The notes under the pieces are model-generated. The model was not told the DNA's origin and made no database searches. It saw only the letters and a list, made by a program, of their open reading frames with translations. A stretch of 32,790 nucleotides of DNA, from NCBI GenBank assembly GCA_002457745.1, contig NTKV01000009.1, forward strand, positions 1 to 32,790, read 5' to 3'. Positions 15,598 to 23,783 of this stretch are shown here, piece after piece. Position numbers and translations under genes: made by a program. The stretch comes from SAR116 cluster bacterium MED-G06. GTDB lineage: Bacteria; Pseudomonadota; Alphaproteobacteria; Puniceispirillales; Puniceispirillaceae. Every line of letters begins with the position of its first letter. Positions within the stretch are counted from its first letter, which is position 1.

Positions 15598-18209
15598 GCT
15601 TCGATAGCCGCCGCTGCAGCTGCGGCATTCGGGCCACCAGCCTGCGCCATGTCAGGCCGGCCACCGCCGCCGCCACCGCCAAGCGCGGCAGAGCCAAGCT
15701 TCACAAGATCCACCGCATTGCGGCTGTCCGCCAGATCCGGCGTGACGGCGACGACAATCGACGCCTTGCCATTGTCCGTGGCGACCAGACAGATCACCGC
15801 ATTCGACATGTTCGCCTTGATCTCGTCAGCCATCGATTTCAGTTCACGTGCCGGCGTATCCTCAAGAACCCGCCCGACAAAATTCACCCCGTTGATCTCG
15901 CTTGGCGCGTCACCACCGGTGCCTCCGGCGGCAAGCTTGCGCCGCAGGGTGGACACATCACGTTCAGCCTTGCGGTTGTCCTCGACAAGACGGGCAACCC
16001 GCTCGGCAAGCTGCTCAGGCGAGACCTTCAGCAGATCGGCAGCCTCGTTCAGCGCACGCTCGCGCCCGTCAATCCATTCAAGAGCGCCAGCTTCGGTCAC
16101 CGCCTCGATCCGGCGGACACCACCAGCAACGGCGGATTCAGATACAATGCGAAGAAGGCTGATATCACCGGTGCGCCCGACATGGGTGCCGCCACACAGT
16201 TCCACAGACCAGGCACCACGCCCCGCCTCCTCGGCATCGCCGCCCATCTGCACGACGCGCACCTCATCGCCATATTTCTCGCCGAACAGCGCCAGTGCGC
16301 CAAGATCGATGGCGGCATCAGGTGTCATGATCCGGGTCGAGACATCGCTGTTCATGCGGATGCGTTCATTGACGATGGCCTGCACCCGGACAAGCTCGTC
16401 AGCGGTGACCCCGCGCGGATGCGAAAAGTCGAAACGAAGCCTGTCAGGCGCGACAAGCGAGCCCTTCTGCGCCACATGGTCGCCAAGAACATGGCGGAGC
16501 GCCTCATGCAGAAGATGTGTCGCCGAATGGTTGGCCCGCAGCCGGCGGCGGCGGTCATGGTCAATCTCCATGCGAAGGCTGGTGCCGACGCTGATTTCAC
16601 CCTCGGTGACATCGGCGCGATGCACGAACATGCCGGCCGGTGTCTTGAAGGTGTCAGTGACGGTCGCGCTGCCACCATCCCAGCTGATCACGCCGCTGTC
16701 GCCCTGCTGGCCGCCCGACTCGGCGTAGAATGGCGTCTGGTTGGCAATCACGGCGACGCTGCCGCTGGCGCTGTCTGTCTCGGCGCCCTCGACGACAAGC
16801 GCGGTCACCTGCCCTTCGGCACTTTCCGAGGTGTATCCGAGGAACTCAGTGGCACCAAGCCGCTCGCCAAGGTCAAGCCAGATGGTCTCGGTGGCAGCGT
16901 CTCCAGAACCGCTCCAGGCCCGGCGCGCAGCGGCCTTCTGCTCGGCCATGGCGGCGTCGAAACCGTCAGTGTCCACCTGCCAGCCATAGCCCCGCATGAA
17001 ATCCTGCGTCAGGTCGAGCGGAAACCCGAAGGTGTCATAGAGCTTGAAGGCTGTCGCCCCGGCAAGGGTCCCACCGGACTCCTTGCCCTCGATCTCCTCG
17101 TTCAGAAGACGAAGGCCACGGCCAAGCGTTTCCTTGAAGCGGGTTTCCTCAAGCTTCAGCGTTTCCGAAATCAGCGACTGCGCCCGGCCAAGCTCGGGAT
17201 ATTGCGCGCCCATCTCGGCGACAAGCGCCGGCACCAGCCGAAACATCACCGGATCCTGACAGCCAAGCTGGTGAAGATGGCGCATCGCGCGGCGCATGAT
17301 ACGGCGGAGCACATAGCCGCGCCCCTCGTTCGACGGCAGCACCCCGTCAGCGATCAGGAAAGAGGTCGCCCGAAGGTGGTCGGCGACAACACGGTGCGAT
17401 ACATTCTTCTCGCCATCGGGATCGGTGTTCGAGGCATCGGCCGACGCCTCGATCAGGGCGCGCATCATGTCGATGTCATAATTGTCGTGCTTGCCCTGCA
17501 TGACAGCGGCAATGCGCTCAAGCCCCATGCCGGTATCGATGGAGGGGCTGGGGAGGCTCACCCGCTCGTCAGGCAGCTGTTCGAACTGCATGAAAACGAG
17601 GTTCCAGATCTCGATGAAGCGGTCGCCATCCTCGTCAGGAGAGCCGGGCGGACCACCGGGGATGTGATCACCATGATCATAGAAAATCTCAGAACAGGGG
17701 CCACAGGGGCCGGTATCGCCCATTGCCCAGAAATTGTCTGACGTGGCGATGCGGATGATCCGGTCATCCGTCAGCCCGCCGATCTTCTTCCAGTATTCCG
17801 CCGCCTCGTCATCCTCATGATAGACCGTGACAAGAAGCTTGTCCCTGGCAAGGCCGAATTCCTTTGTCACCAGATTCCAGGCCAGCTCGATGGCGTGTTC
17901 CTTGAAATAGTCGCCAAAGGAGAAGTTGCCGAGCATCTCGAAGAAGGTGTGGTGGCGGGCGGTATAGCCGACATTCTCGAGGTCGTTGTGCTTGCCACCG
18001 GCACGCACGCATTTCTGCGATGTCACGGCGCGGTTGTAGCCACGTGTCTCAAGCCCGGTGAACAGATTCTTGAACTGCACCATACCGGCGTTGGTGAACA
18101 TCAGGGTCGGGTCGTTCTGTGGCACCAGCGGGCTGGACCCGACGACCTCGTGACCATGCTCTCCGAAATAATCGAGAAATGCTGTTCTGATGTCGTTGAC
18201 GCTGCTCAT
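15579..18209 (-). CDS. alaS: alanyl-tRNA synthetase
   Basis: An 876-residue enzyme that charges tRNA-Ala. Domains in order are: class II catalytic core (from [14 protein letters not shown], with [11 protein letters not shown] and the [14 protein letters not shown] loop), the tRNA-recognition helices, the editing domain with zinc ligands in [12 protein letters not shown] and the Cys-x3-His of [14 protein letters not shown], and the C-Ala domain with a glycine run near the C-terminus ([18 protein letters not shown]). I prefer ATG 18209 over the GTG one codon upstream; AGGATAAAGAG lies before it. Length is normal. It follows recA on the same strand, a common neighbour pair, but a terminator between them suggests it has its own promoter. 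Confidence 0.97.
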   Translation of the reverse strand: MSSVNDIRTAFLDYFGEHGHEVVGSSPLVPQNDPTLMFTNAGMVQFKNLFTGLETRGYNRAVTSQKCVRAGGKHNDLENVGYTARHHTFFEMLGNFSFGDYFKEHAIELAWNLVTKEFGLARDKLLVTVYHEDDEAAEYWKKIGGLTDDRIIRIATSDNFWAMGDTGPCGPCSEIFYDHGDHIPGGPPGSPDEDGDRFIEIWNLVFMQFEQLPDERVSLPSPSIDTGMGLERIAAVMQGKHDNYDIDMMRALIEASADASNTDPDGEKNVSHRVVADHLRATSFLIADGVLPSNEGRGYVLRRIMRRAMRHLHQLGCQDPVMFRLVPALVAEMGAQYPELGRAQSLISETLKLEETRFKETLGRGLRLLNEEIEGKESGGTLAGATAFKLYDTFGFPLDLTQDFMRGYGWQVDTDGFDAAMAEQKAAARRAWSGSGDAATETIWLDLGERLGATEFLGYTSESAEGQVTALVVEGAETDSASGSVAVIANQTPFYAESGGQQGDSGVISWDGGSATVTDTFKTPAGMFVHRADVTEGEISVGTSLRMEIDHDRRRRLRANHSATHLLHEALRHVLGDHVAQKGSLVAPDRLRFDFSHPRGVTADELVRVQAIVNERIRMNSDVSTRIMTPDAAIDLGALALFGEKYGDEVRVVQMGGDAEEAGRGAWSVELCGGTHVGRTGDISLLRIVSESAVAGGVRRIEAVTEAGALEWIDGRERALNEAADLLKVSPEQLAERVARLVEDNRKAERDVSTLRRKLAAGGTGGDAPSEINGVNFVGRVLEDTPARELKSMADEIKANMSNAVICLVATDNGKASIVVAVTPDLADSRNAVDLVKLGSAALGGGGGGGRPDMAQAGGPNAAAAAAAIEAVSAAL

Positions 18210-18511
18210 CACTCTTTATCCTATGATCCTGATGATCTGGTGGGCGGTTTGACGGGTATGCGCACAGGCTGACCGAGGCCCCGCCGCGCGTCACGTTTTA
18301 CGCGGCGCACCGATCGGATGTCCAGCCTATCATGTCGGAATTCGGGCCAGCTTGACAGCCGCGCCCGGGCTGCCGTGATCATTCAGACAGGAAAAAGGCC
18401 CCGTCAATGGTCCTGACGAGGCCTTCCTGAAACCATGATTGCACGCCTGCGCGGTGCCGGGACCAGCGATTGCCGGCCCCTGATCACCCTACGATGATCA
18501 CCCTACGATGA
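18210..18511. other. recA-alaS intergenic region
   Basis: This 302-bp gap holds the recA terminator (18392-18423) and a 14-bp tandem repeat next to the recA stop (18481-18519). The 180 bp nearest alaS presumably contains the alaS promoter, but I see no convincing -35/-10 pair and no RNA gene there. Confidence 0.6.
18392..18423 (-). terminator. intrinsic terminator of recA
   Basis: On the minus strand GGCCTCGTCA (18423-18414) pairs with TGACGGGGCC (18406-18397) through ten base pairs, including one G-T, around a 7-nt loop. Five T follow (18396-18392). It lies about 90 bp after the recA stop, leaving a short 3' UTR that contains the 14-bp repeat. Confidence 0.8.
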
Positions 18512-18519
18512 TCACCCCT
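18481..18519. repeat. 14-bp tandem repeat at the recA 3' end
   Basis: The unit TGATCACCCTACGA occurs exactly twice (18481-18494 and 18495-18508), followed by a partial third copy starting TGATCACCC at 18509. The third copy supplies the recA stop codon (complement of 18512-18514). Each unit contains the palindrome TGATCA. The repeat is noncoding apart from the stop region. Confidence 0.75.
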
Positions 18520-19624
18520 GATCCGGGGCCATCGGCTCATCCGGTGAGTCCGGAACAGCAGCCTCTGGCGACTCGGCGATCGACTGGTCAAGCATCTGGT
18601 CGCCAACCAGACCGGCATTCTGCCGGATGGCTGCCTCGATCTCGTCAGCAAGCGCCTTGTTCTCACGCAGGAAATTCTTCGCGTTCTCACGTCCCTGCCC
18701 GATACGCTGGCCATTATAGGAAATCCAGGCTCCCGATTTCTCGACAATGCCGGCAGCCACACCAAGATCGAGAAGCTCACCCATCTTCGAGATGCCCTCG
18801 CCATACATGATGTCGAACTCGACGGTGCGGAACGGTGCCGCCACCTTGTTCTTCACCACTTTCACGCGGGTCTGGTTGCCAATCACCTCGTCACGGTCCT
18901 TGATCGCGCCGATGCGCCGGATATCGAGTCTGACCGAAGCGTAGAACTTCAGCGCGTTACCACCTGTGGTGGTTTCCGGGTTGCCGAACATCACACCGAT
19001 CTTCAGCCGGATCTGGTTGATGAAGATAACCAGACAGTTGCTGCGCGCAATCGACGAGGTCAGCTTGCGGAGCGCCTGGCTCATCAGACGTGCCTGCAGG
19101 CCGACATGGGTATCACCCATCTCACCCTCCAGTTCGGCCCGTGGCACCAGCGCCGCGACGGAGTCGATGACAAGAACATCGATGGCACCGGACCGCACAA
19201 GCGTGTCGGCAATCTCAAGCGCCTGTTCACCGGCGTCCGGCTGCGAGATCAGCAGCTCGTCAATATCAACGCCAAGCTTGCGGGCATAGGCAGGGTCGAG
19301 CGCGTGTTCAGCATCGACGAAGGCACAGTTGCCACCGTCCTTTTGCGCCTCGGCAACAGCGTGCAGCGCCAGCGTTGTCTTGCCCGAGGATTCAGGGCCG
19401 TAGATCTCGATGATCCGGCCTTTCGGAAACCCGCCGATACCAAGGCCAATGTCCAGACCGAGCGAGCCGGTCGAGATGGCCTGAATATCCACGACCGATT
19501 CGCGCTGCCCGAGCTTCATCACCGAGCCCTTGCCGAACGCCTTCTCGATCTGGCCGATGGCCGCCTCAAGCGCTTTTGACTTGTCTTCATTCTTCATTTG
19601 CAGGTCCACCACGACTCCAGCCAT
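18512..19624 (-). CDS. recA: recombinase RecA
   Basis: A 370-residue RecA, the ATP-dependent strand-exchange protein and SOS co-protease. Walker A GPESSGKT lies at 76-83. The central core is fully conserved ([73 protein letters not shown]). The tail is acidic, as usual. The start is decided by AAGGAGG about 7 nt before ATG 19624; the frame extends further upstream, but that part does not resemble RecA. The promoter region carries two near-LexA boxes and an 11-bp inverted repeat, consistent with SOS control. The gene has its own terminator before alaS. Confidence 0.98.
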   Translation of the reverse strand: MAGVVVDLQMKNEDKSKALEAAIGQIEKAFGKGSVMKLGQRESVVDIQAISTGSLGLDIGLGIGGFPKGRIIEIYGPESSGKTTLALHAVAEAQKDGGNCAFVDAEHALDPAYARKLGVDIDELLISQPDAGEQALEIADTLVRSGAIDVLVIDSVAALVPRAELEGEMGDTHVGLQARLMSQALRKLTSSIARSNCLVIFINQIRLKIGVMFGNPETTTGGNALKFYASVRLDIRRIGAIKDRDEVIGNQTRVKVVKNKVAAPFRTVEFDIMYGEGISKMGELLDLGVAAGIVEKSGAWISYNGQRIGQGRENAKNFLRENKALADEIEAAIRQNAGLVGDQMLDQSIAESPEAAVPDSPDEPMAPDQG

Positions 19625-19797
19625 TTCAGTCCTCCTTCTTGCACAGCCTCCGGACCCTGTCCATTTTGAATTCCGGGTCGTTTGGAGTTTCTGGCCCAGT
19701 TGCAATTTCCAAATGCACATTCCGGGTGGAACTTCCTGACGAAGATCCGGGGCTGCCAGCGCCGTCATCAGACGGCAGGGTTATGTGTACTGTCGCG

Positions 19798-19876
19798 ATG
19801 ATGTACCTGTTTTGTTCTTTTTTCAAGTCAATTTTCCTGTTTTGTTCACATTTTGCCGCGAAAGCATGTGAACAAA
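19798..19876 (-). promoter_or_regulatory. recA promoter with two LexA-like boxes and an inverted repeat
   Basis: On the minus strand, TTGAAA (19826-19821) and CATCAT (19803-19798) form a promoter with 17-bp spacing. The 12-mer GAACAAAACAGG occurs twice, 30 bp apart: at 19817-19806, between -35 and -10, and at 19847-19836, just upstream. Each copy matches the alphaproteobacterial LexA box, written here as GAAC-N7-GAAC, in 7 of 8 positions (second half GTAC or GAAA). An 11-bp perfect inverted repeat also spans the region, TTTGTTCACAT (19841-19851) against ATGTGAACAAA (19866-19876). Between 19625 and 19797 I see only the 5' UTR. Confidence 0.65.
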
Positions 19877-19878
19877 GC

Positions 19879-19909
19879 AAAAACGGCCTGCCAGAAACCG
19901 GCAGGCCGT
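19879..19909 (-). terminator. intrinsic terminator of dksA
   Basis: ACGGCCTGCC (19883-19892) and GGCAGGCCGT (19900-19909) form a perfect 10-bp stem with a 7-nt loop. On the minus strand the stem runs straight into five T (19883-19879). It sits 32 bp after the dksA stop and directly upstream of the recA control region. Confidence 0.9.
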
Positions 19910-19940
19910 CACTCATGCTGTGATCCTGATGTGAGGCAGA

Positions 19941-20450
19941 TCAGTCGTCGCGGTGGATCCGCTCCATGCGCTCATGCTGTTCTTGCGCATGAAGGCTGAG
20001 CGACGCGATCGGACGCGCCTCAAGCCGGCGAAGATTGATCGGCTCATCGGTTTCCACACAATATCCGTAGCTGCCGTCATCAATCCGCCGAAGCGCGGCC
20101 TCGATCTTCTGCAGCAGCTTCCTCTCGCGGTCGCGGGTGCGAAGGTCGATGGCGGCGTTGCTTTCGATCTGCGCACGGTCCATCTGGTCCGGCCGGTGCA
20201 GGTTTTCCTGCGACAGGTCGGTGATGGTCTCGCTTGCCTCGTTCAGCAGCTCGGCACGCCAGGTCTCGAGCTTCTGCCGAAAATAGGCAAGCTGCATCGG
20301 ATTCATGAACTCCTCGTCCTCACTAGGACGATACCCTGCTGGCAACAGGATCGGTTCAGACGTGTTTTTGGTCGTGGCTGTGTCGGCCTTGACCGCGGAT
20401 TTCGTTGTTTTGGTGGCACCAGAAACAGGTTTTTTTGTCTTTTCGGCCAT
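19941..20450 (-). CDS. dksA: DksA/TraR-family transcription regulator
   Basis: A 169-residue DksA homologue, which binds the RNA polymerase secondary channel and works with ppGpp. The Lys/Thr/Ala-rich N-terminal 30 residues look disordered. The coiled-coil region (about 55-125) follows, with the tip segment NLHRPDQMDRAQIESN. The C-terminal globular part starts DDGSYGYCVETDEPINLRRLEARP. Only one of the four zinc-finger cysteines remains (YGYC); the later positions read SLSLHAQEQHERMERI, as in many alphaproteobacterial DksA proteins. I prefer ATG 20450 because GGGA precedes it; ATG 20462 is possible but has no ribosome binding site. It is divergent from ctrA and has a strong terminator. Confidence 0.9.
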   Translation of the reverse strand: MAEKTKKPVSGATKTTKSAVKADTATTKNTSEPILLPAGYRPSEDEEFMNPMQLAYFRQKLETWRAELLNEASETITDLSQENLHRPDQMDRAQIESNAAIDLRTRDRERKLLQKIEAALRRIDDGSYGYCVETDEPINLRRLEARPIASLSLHAQEQHERMERIHRDD

Positions 20451-20832
20451 GTGAGGTCCCATTTCTAAGACGGAATCAAGGCCGGGATTTCACCATGAAA
20501 GAACGCTTGACTCTACAACCAGAATTCGAGACTCAGCGCGACTTTCAGAAGTTTTTCCCGACATGTTGGCAAGGAGTTACACAAAAACGGAAAGGGCTTC
20601 AAGCGCTCTTTTATCATGCATTTTCTTAAAAAAAGGCTTTTAACGGTTGATTATTGTTACTAAAAAGTAAATCACGCATATGTGAATTGAGGGTTTGTAC
20701 ACGGTGGATTACCGTTCACTTAATGTCTAATTCGGGGTTTGGCAGCTCCAGGTGATCATCAGAGATCCTCCCGCCAGGCCATTTCCGGGCAGGCAGACAA
20801 GAGTACGAACGCAAGAAGTGGGAACATAGGCC
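20451..20832. promoter_or_regulatory. dksA-ctrA divergent control region with three GANTC sites
   Basis: This 382-bp gap holds three GANTC sites for the cell-cycle methyltransferase CcrM: GAATC 20473-20477, GACTC 20509-20513 and GACTC 20530-20534, all within 62 bp. About one per 256 bp is expected by chance. TTAA-N7-TTAT at 20640-20654 is one mismatch from the CtrA box TTAA-N7-TTAA. The stretch 20600-20700 is notably AT-rich. I found no gene; a possible 44-codon frame beginning at 20495 has no ribosome binding site. Cell-cycle control of ctrA by GcrA and CtrA is inferred from these sites and from family knowledge. Confidence 0.55.
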
Positions 20833-21633
20833 ATGCATATTTTGATTGTAGAAGATGATCCGGTTGTAGCAGACGTTCTGGGCATGACTCTCGAGGAAGC
20901 GGGGCATTTCCAGTCGACAGCGCACAACATCGAGACGGCTCTTGCCGAGCTGAAACTCAATGCCATTGATGCCGTGCTGCTCGATCTCAACCTTCCCGAT
21001 GGCGACGGAACGCGCCTTGCCAGGCTGATTCGCAAGAATCACATGCCCGTCCCGATCCTTGTGGTGTCCGGCAATTCCGGCACTGACGACAAGATCGCGG
21101 CACTTGGCGCCGGCGCCGATGGCTATCTGACCAAGCCGTTCGACAGGTTTGAACTGCTGGCCAACCTTGACGCCATTATCCGGCGCACGCACGGCCACAG
21201 CTCGGCGACCGTTTCGGTCGGCAATCTCGAGGTCGACCTGAACCGCCATCTGGCACTTGTCGATGGCGAACAGCTGTCGCTGACAGGCAAGGAATTCCGG
21301 ATTGTTGAATTCCTGGCGCTTCGCAAGGGGTCTGTCCTCAGCAAGACCGCGCTCCTCAGCCATCTGTATGGTGGCATGGACGAGCCGGAGCCGAAGATCA
21401 TCGATGTCTTTGTCTGCAAGCTGCGGCGCAAGCTGGAAATCGCCGGCGCCCGCGGTGTCAGCATCGACACGGTCTGGGGACAGGGCTACATCCTTCGCGA
21501 AACCGAGGCTGTGGGCCAGTCGCCAAGTGCGCTGCCGAGCTCGATCGAGGATATCGACATCGAGGAGCCGATCGCCAAGCCGGTTGCCAAGCGGCGCACA
21601 CGCTCTGCTCCGCAGCAAATGTCGGCACGCTAG
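20833..21633 (+). CDS. ctrA: cell-cycle response regulator CtrA
   Basis: A 266-residue OmpR-type response regulator. The receiver domain (1-120) has the acidic pair Asp8/Asp9, the phosphorylation site Asp51 (LLDLNLPD), and Lys101 (TKPF). The winged-helix domain (about 125-223) carries the stretch LTGKEFRIVEFLALRKG, LYGGMDEPEPKIIDVF and VWGQGYILRE, nearly identical to Caulobacter CtrA; the receiver is more diverged. CtrA controls division, motility and replication genes. It is about 35 residues longer than the usual 231. The extra tail is acidic and then basic (SSIEDIDIEEP, AKRRTRS), and it ends MSAR rather than the double Ala that marks Caulobacter CtrA for ClpXP. The upstream region has GANTC sites and a strong terminator follows. 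Confidence 0.9.
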   Translation: MHILIVEDDPVVADVLGMTLEEAGHFQSTAHNIETALAELKLNAIDAVLLDLNLPDGDGTRLARLIRKNHMPVPILVVSGNSGTDDKIAALGAGADGYLTKPFDRFELLANLDAIIRRTHGHSSATVSVGNLEVDLNRHLALVDGEQLSLTGKEFRIVEFLALRKGSVLSKTALLSHLYGGMDEPEPKIIDVFVCKLRRKLEIAGARGVSIDTVWGQGYILRETEAVGQSPSALPSSIEDIDIEEPIAKPVAKRRTRSAPQQMSAR

Positions 21634-21670
21634 GCCAGCCCTCGCAACCGATACTGAAACACCGCGAAAC

Positions 21671-21695
21671 AGGGGGCGTCACAGCCCCCTTTTTT
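21671..21695 (+). terminator. intrinsic terminator of ctrA
   Basis: AGGGGGC (21671-21677) and GCCCCCT (21684-21690) form a perfect stem with a 6-nt loop, running straight into six T (21690-21695). It lies 38 bp after the ctrA stop and separates ctrA from the DUF3553 gene. Confidence 0.92.
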
Positions 21696-21736
21696 GCGCC
21701 CGCAACCCTGCGCAGCAGCAAGACGGTGCCTGACAG

Positions 21737-21925
21737 ATGCTCTATTTCACCCTTGGCGACTTTGTGACACACCCGGCGCGTCCGGACTGGGGTGTTGGCC
21801 AGGTCCAGTCGATCGTCGGCACCAATGTGACAGTGAATTTTCCCAATGCTGGCAAGCAGATGATCAACTGTGCCATAGTTGAACTGGTCAAGACTGATCT
21901 TCCCGACGACAGGACGCGGAAATAA
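21737..21925 (+). CDS. small DUF3553 protein
   Basis: A 62-residue protein matching the DUF3553 family (GDFVTHPARPDWGVGQVQSI...VNFPNAGKQMIN). The fold is expected to be a small beta-barrel like the C-terminal domain found on some UvrD-type helicases and CarD-like proteins, so a nucleic-acid or polymerase contact is plausible but unproven. It covers the whole domain with little extra. No strong ribosome binding site precedes ATG 21737. It sits between the ctrA terminator and the formate dehydrogenase genes and may have its own promoter. Confidence 0.75.
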   Translation: MLYFTLGDFVTHPARPDWGVGQVQSIVGTNVTVNFPNAGKQMINCAIVELVKTDLPDDRTRK

Positions 21926-22055
21926 CATCCTGTTTGCGTCACGCAATGACGTATCTGGTGATGCCCAGAGACGGTCTTGACCGGATAGTGTGCAGCTATG
22001 TGGTCGAGACACGCTTCAGGCGCGGAACCACAGGTCTGACAGAGGGGAGCGTCAG

Positions 22056-23783
22056 GTGGACGAAGCATCGATTCCCGCCGAACGGCAACAGGGCCAGAAA
22101 TCCAGTCGTGGCAAAGGCAACTACAAGCCCAAGGGGCGCGTTGCCGATCCGCAGGCTCGTGCCGAGATAACCAGGATCCTTGGTGACGAGCCGCCGCGCC
22201 GTGACCTTCTGATCGAGGCCCTTCATCAGATACAGGACCATTACCGTCATCTCTCGGCGCGCCATCTGGCAGCGCTGGCCGACTTCATGCGCCTTCCCAT
22301 GGCAGAAGTCTGGGAGGTTGCGAGTTTCTACGATCATTTCGACCTTGTGCGCGAGGGTGAGGACGCCCCTGCCCCCTGTACTGTGCGGGTCTGCAACTCG
22401 CTGTCCTGCATGATGGCAGGCGGCGAAACCCTTCTTGCCGAGCTTCAGGCGTTCGCTTCGGACAAGGTGCGGTTTGTCGGCGCGCCCTGTATCGGCGCGT
22501 GTGACAAGGCACCGGCTGCGGCTGTTGGCCACCAGCTTGTCGCGCATGCGGATCGCGACACCCTGTCTGCGGTTACTGAAGACGGGCATGTGGATGTACC
22601 GGCAACCGCCCGTCTGTTCGACGAATATTGTGCAGATGGCGGCTATGCCACACTGCGCCGGCTGCTGTCCGGCGCATTGAGTGCCGAGGATGCGCTGACC
22701 ACGCTGGAGGCTACCGCGCTTCGCGGGTTGGGCGGTGCCGGCTTCCCGACCGGCCGTAAATGGCGGATTGTCAGCGGGCAGCCTGGCCCGCGCCTGATGG
22801 CGGTGAATGGTGATGAGGGCGAGCCCGGCACCTTCAAGGACCGTCTTTATCTCGGCACCGACCCGCACCGTATGGTTGAAGGCATCCTGATCGCCGCGCA
22901 TGTCGTCGGGATCGAGACCTGCTACATCTACATGCGCGACGAATATCCCGAAATCATCGCCCTTCTGCGTCAGGAACTCGACAAAGTGCGCGCCGCCGGA
23001 CTGGCCGACCATGTGGCAGTGGAGCTTCGTCGCGGCGCCGGCGCCTATATCTGCGGCGAAGAGTCGGCGATGATCGAATCCATCGAGGGCAAGCGCGGCC
23101 TGCCAAGACATCGTCCGCCCTATGTTGCCGAGGTCGGCATTTTCGGTCGCCCGACGCTGGTCAACAATGTCGAGACACTGCACTGGATTCGCGACATTCT
23201 CGAACAGGGTGCTGACTGGTTCAACACTCAGGGACAGGACGGCCACCCGGGGCCACGAAGCTATTCGGTGTCCGGCCGGGTGAAGACCCCCGGAGTGGTC
23301 ATTGCCCCGGCGGGATCGACAGTCGAAGAGCTGATCGAACGCTGCGGCGGCATGGCGGACGGCCACAGCTTCAAGGGCTATCTGCCGGGTGGCGCCTCTG
23401 GCGGCATCCTGCCAGCAAGCAAAGGCGATATCCCGCTGGATTTCGGTGGCAAACTGGCCGAGGAAGGCTGTTTTGTCGGCTCTCACGCTGTTGTTGTGCT
23501 GTCGGATCAGGACAATATGTGGGACGCCGCTACCAACCTTATGAAATTCTTCGCGCATGAAAGCTGTGGGCAATGCACCCCCTGTCGCAACGGCACCGAA
23601 AAGGCGGTGGCGATGATGACGGCGGCCGCCCCCGACACCGACCTTCTTGGCGAGCTTTCGGTGGCGATGGCAGATGCCAGCATCTGTGGACTTGGCCAGG
23701 CAGCATCGAACCCGCTTGTCAGCGTGATGAAGCATTTCCCGGAGGATATCGGTCCGCACGGCACCGGTGGAGGCAGCAAATGA
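22056..23783 (+). CDS. fdsB: NAD-dependent formate dehydrogenase, fused FdsG-FdsB diaphorase subunit
   Basis: A 575-residue fusion of a NuoE-like and a NuoF-like domain, the NADH-forming half of a soluble formate dehydrogenase. The N-terminal domain has a 2Fe-2S site at Cys113, Cys118, Cys145 and Cys149. The NuoF part has the NAD/FMN-binding GLGGAGFPTGRKW (224-236), GAGAYICGEES (328-338), and a 4Fe-4S site at Cys504, Cys507, Cys510 and Cys544. In Rhodobacter these are separate FdsG and FdsB; the fused form matches the beta subunit of Methylobacterium extorquens FDH1. The GTG start at 22056 is chosen for GAGGGGAG about 7 nt upstream. Its stop overlaps the fdsA start (ATGA, 23780-23783). The first 30 residues are polar and probably disordered. 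Confidence 0.92.
   Translation: MDEASIPAERQQGQKSSRGKGNYKPKGRVADPQARAEITRILGDEPPRRDLLIEALHQIQDHYRHLSARHLAALADFMRLPMAEVWEVASFYDHFDLVREGEDAPAPCTVRVCNSLSCMMAGGETLLAELQAFASDKVRFVGAPCIGACDKAPAAAVGHQLVAHADRDTLSAVTEDGHVDVPATARLFDEYCADGGYATLRRLLSGALSAEDALTTLEATALRGLGGAGFPTGRKWRIVSGQPGPRLMAVNGDEGEPGTFKDRLYLGTDPHRMVEGILIAAHVVGIETCYIYMRDEYPEIIALLRQELDKVRAAGLADHVAVELRRGAGAYICGEESAMIESIEGKRGLPRHRPPYVAEVGIFGRPTLVNNVETLHWIRDILEQGADWFNTQGQDGHPGPRSYSVSGRVKTPGVVIAPAGSTVEELIERCGGMADGHSFKGYLPGGASGGILPASKGDIPLDFGGKLAEEGCFVGSHAVVVLSDQDNMWDAATNLMKFFAHESCGQCTPCRNGTEKAVAMMTAAAPDTDLLGELSVAMADASICGLGQAASNPLVSVMKHFPEDIGPHGTGGGSK

Noticed and set aside
16182-17741. 519-codon open frame on the plus strand
   Set aside because: It is antisense to alaS and its translation looks like a shadow of that gene.
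20495-20629. Possible 44-residue protein upstream of ctrA
   Set aside because: It has no ribosome binding site and no recognisable family, and it lies across the GANTC cluster, which is better explained as control DNA.
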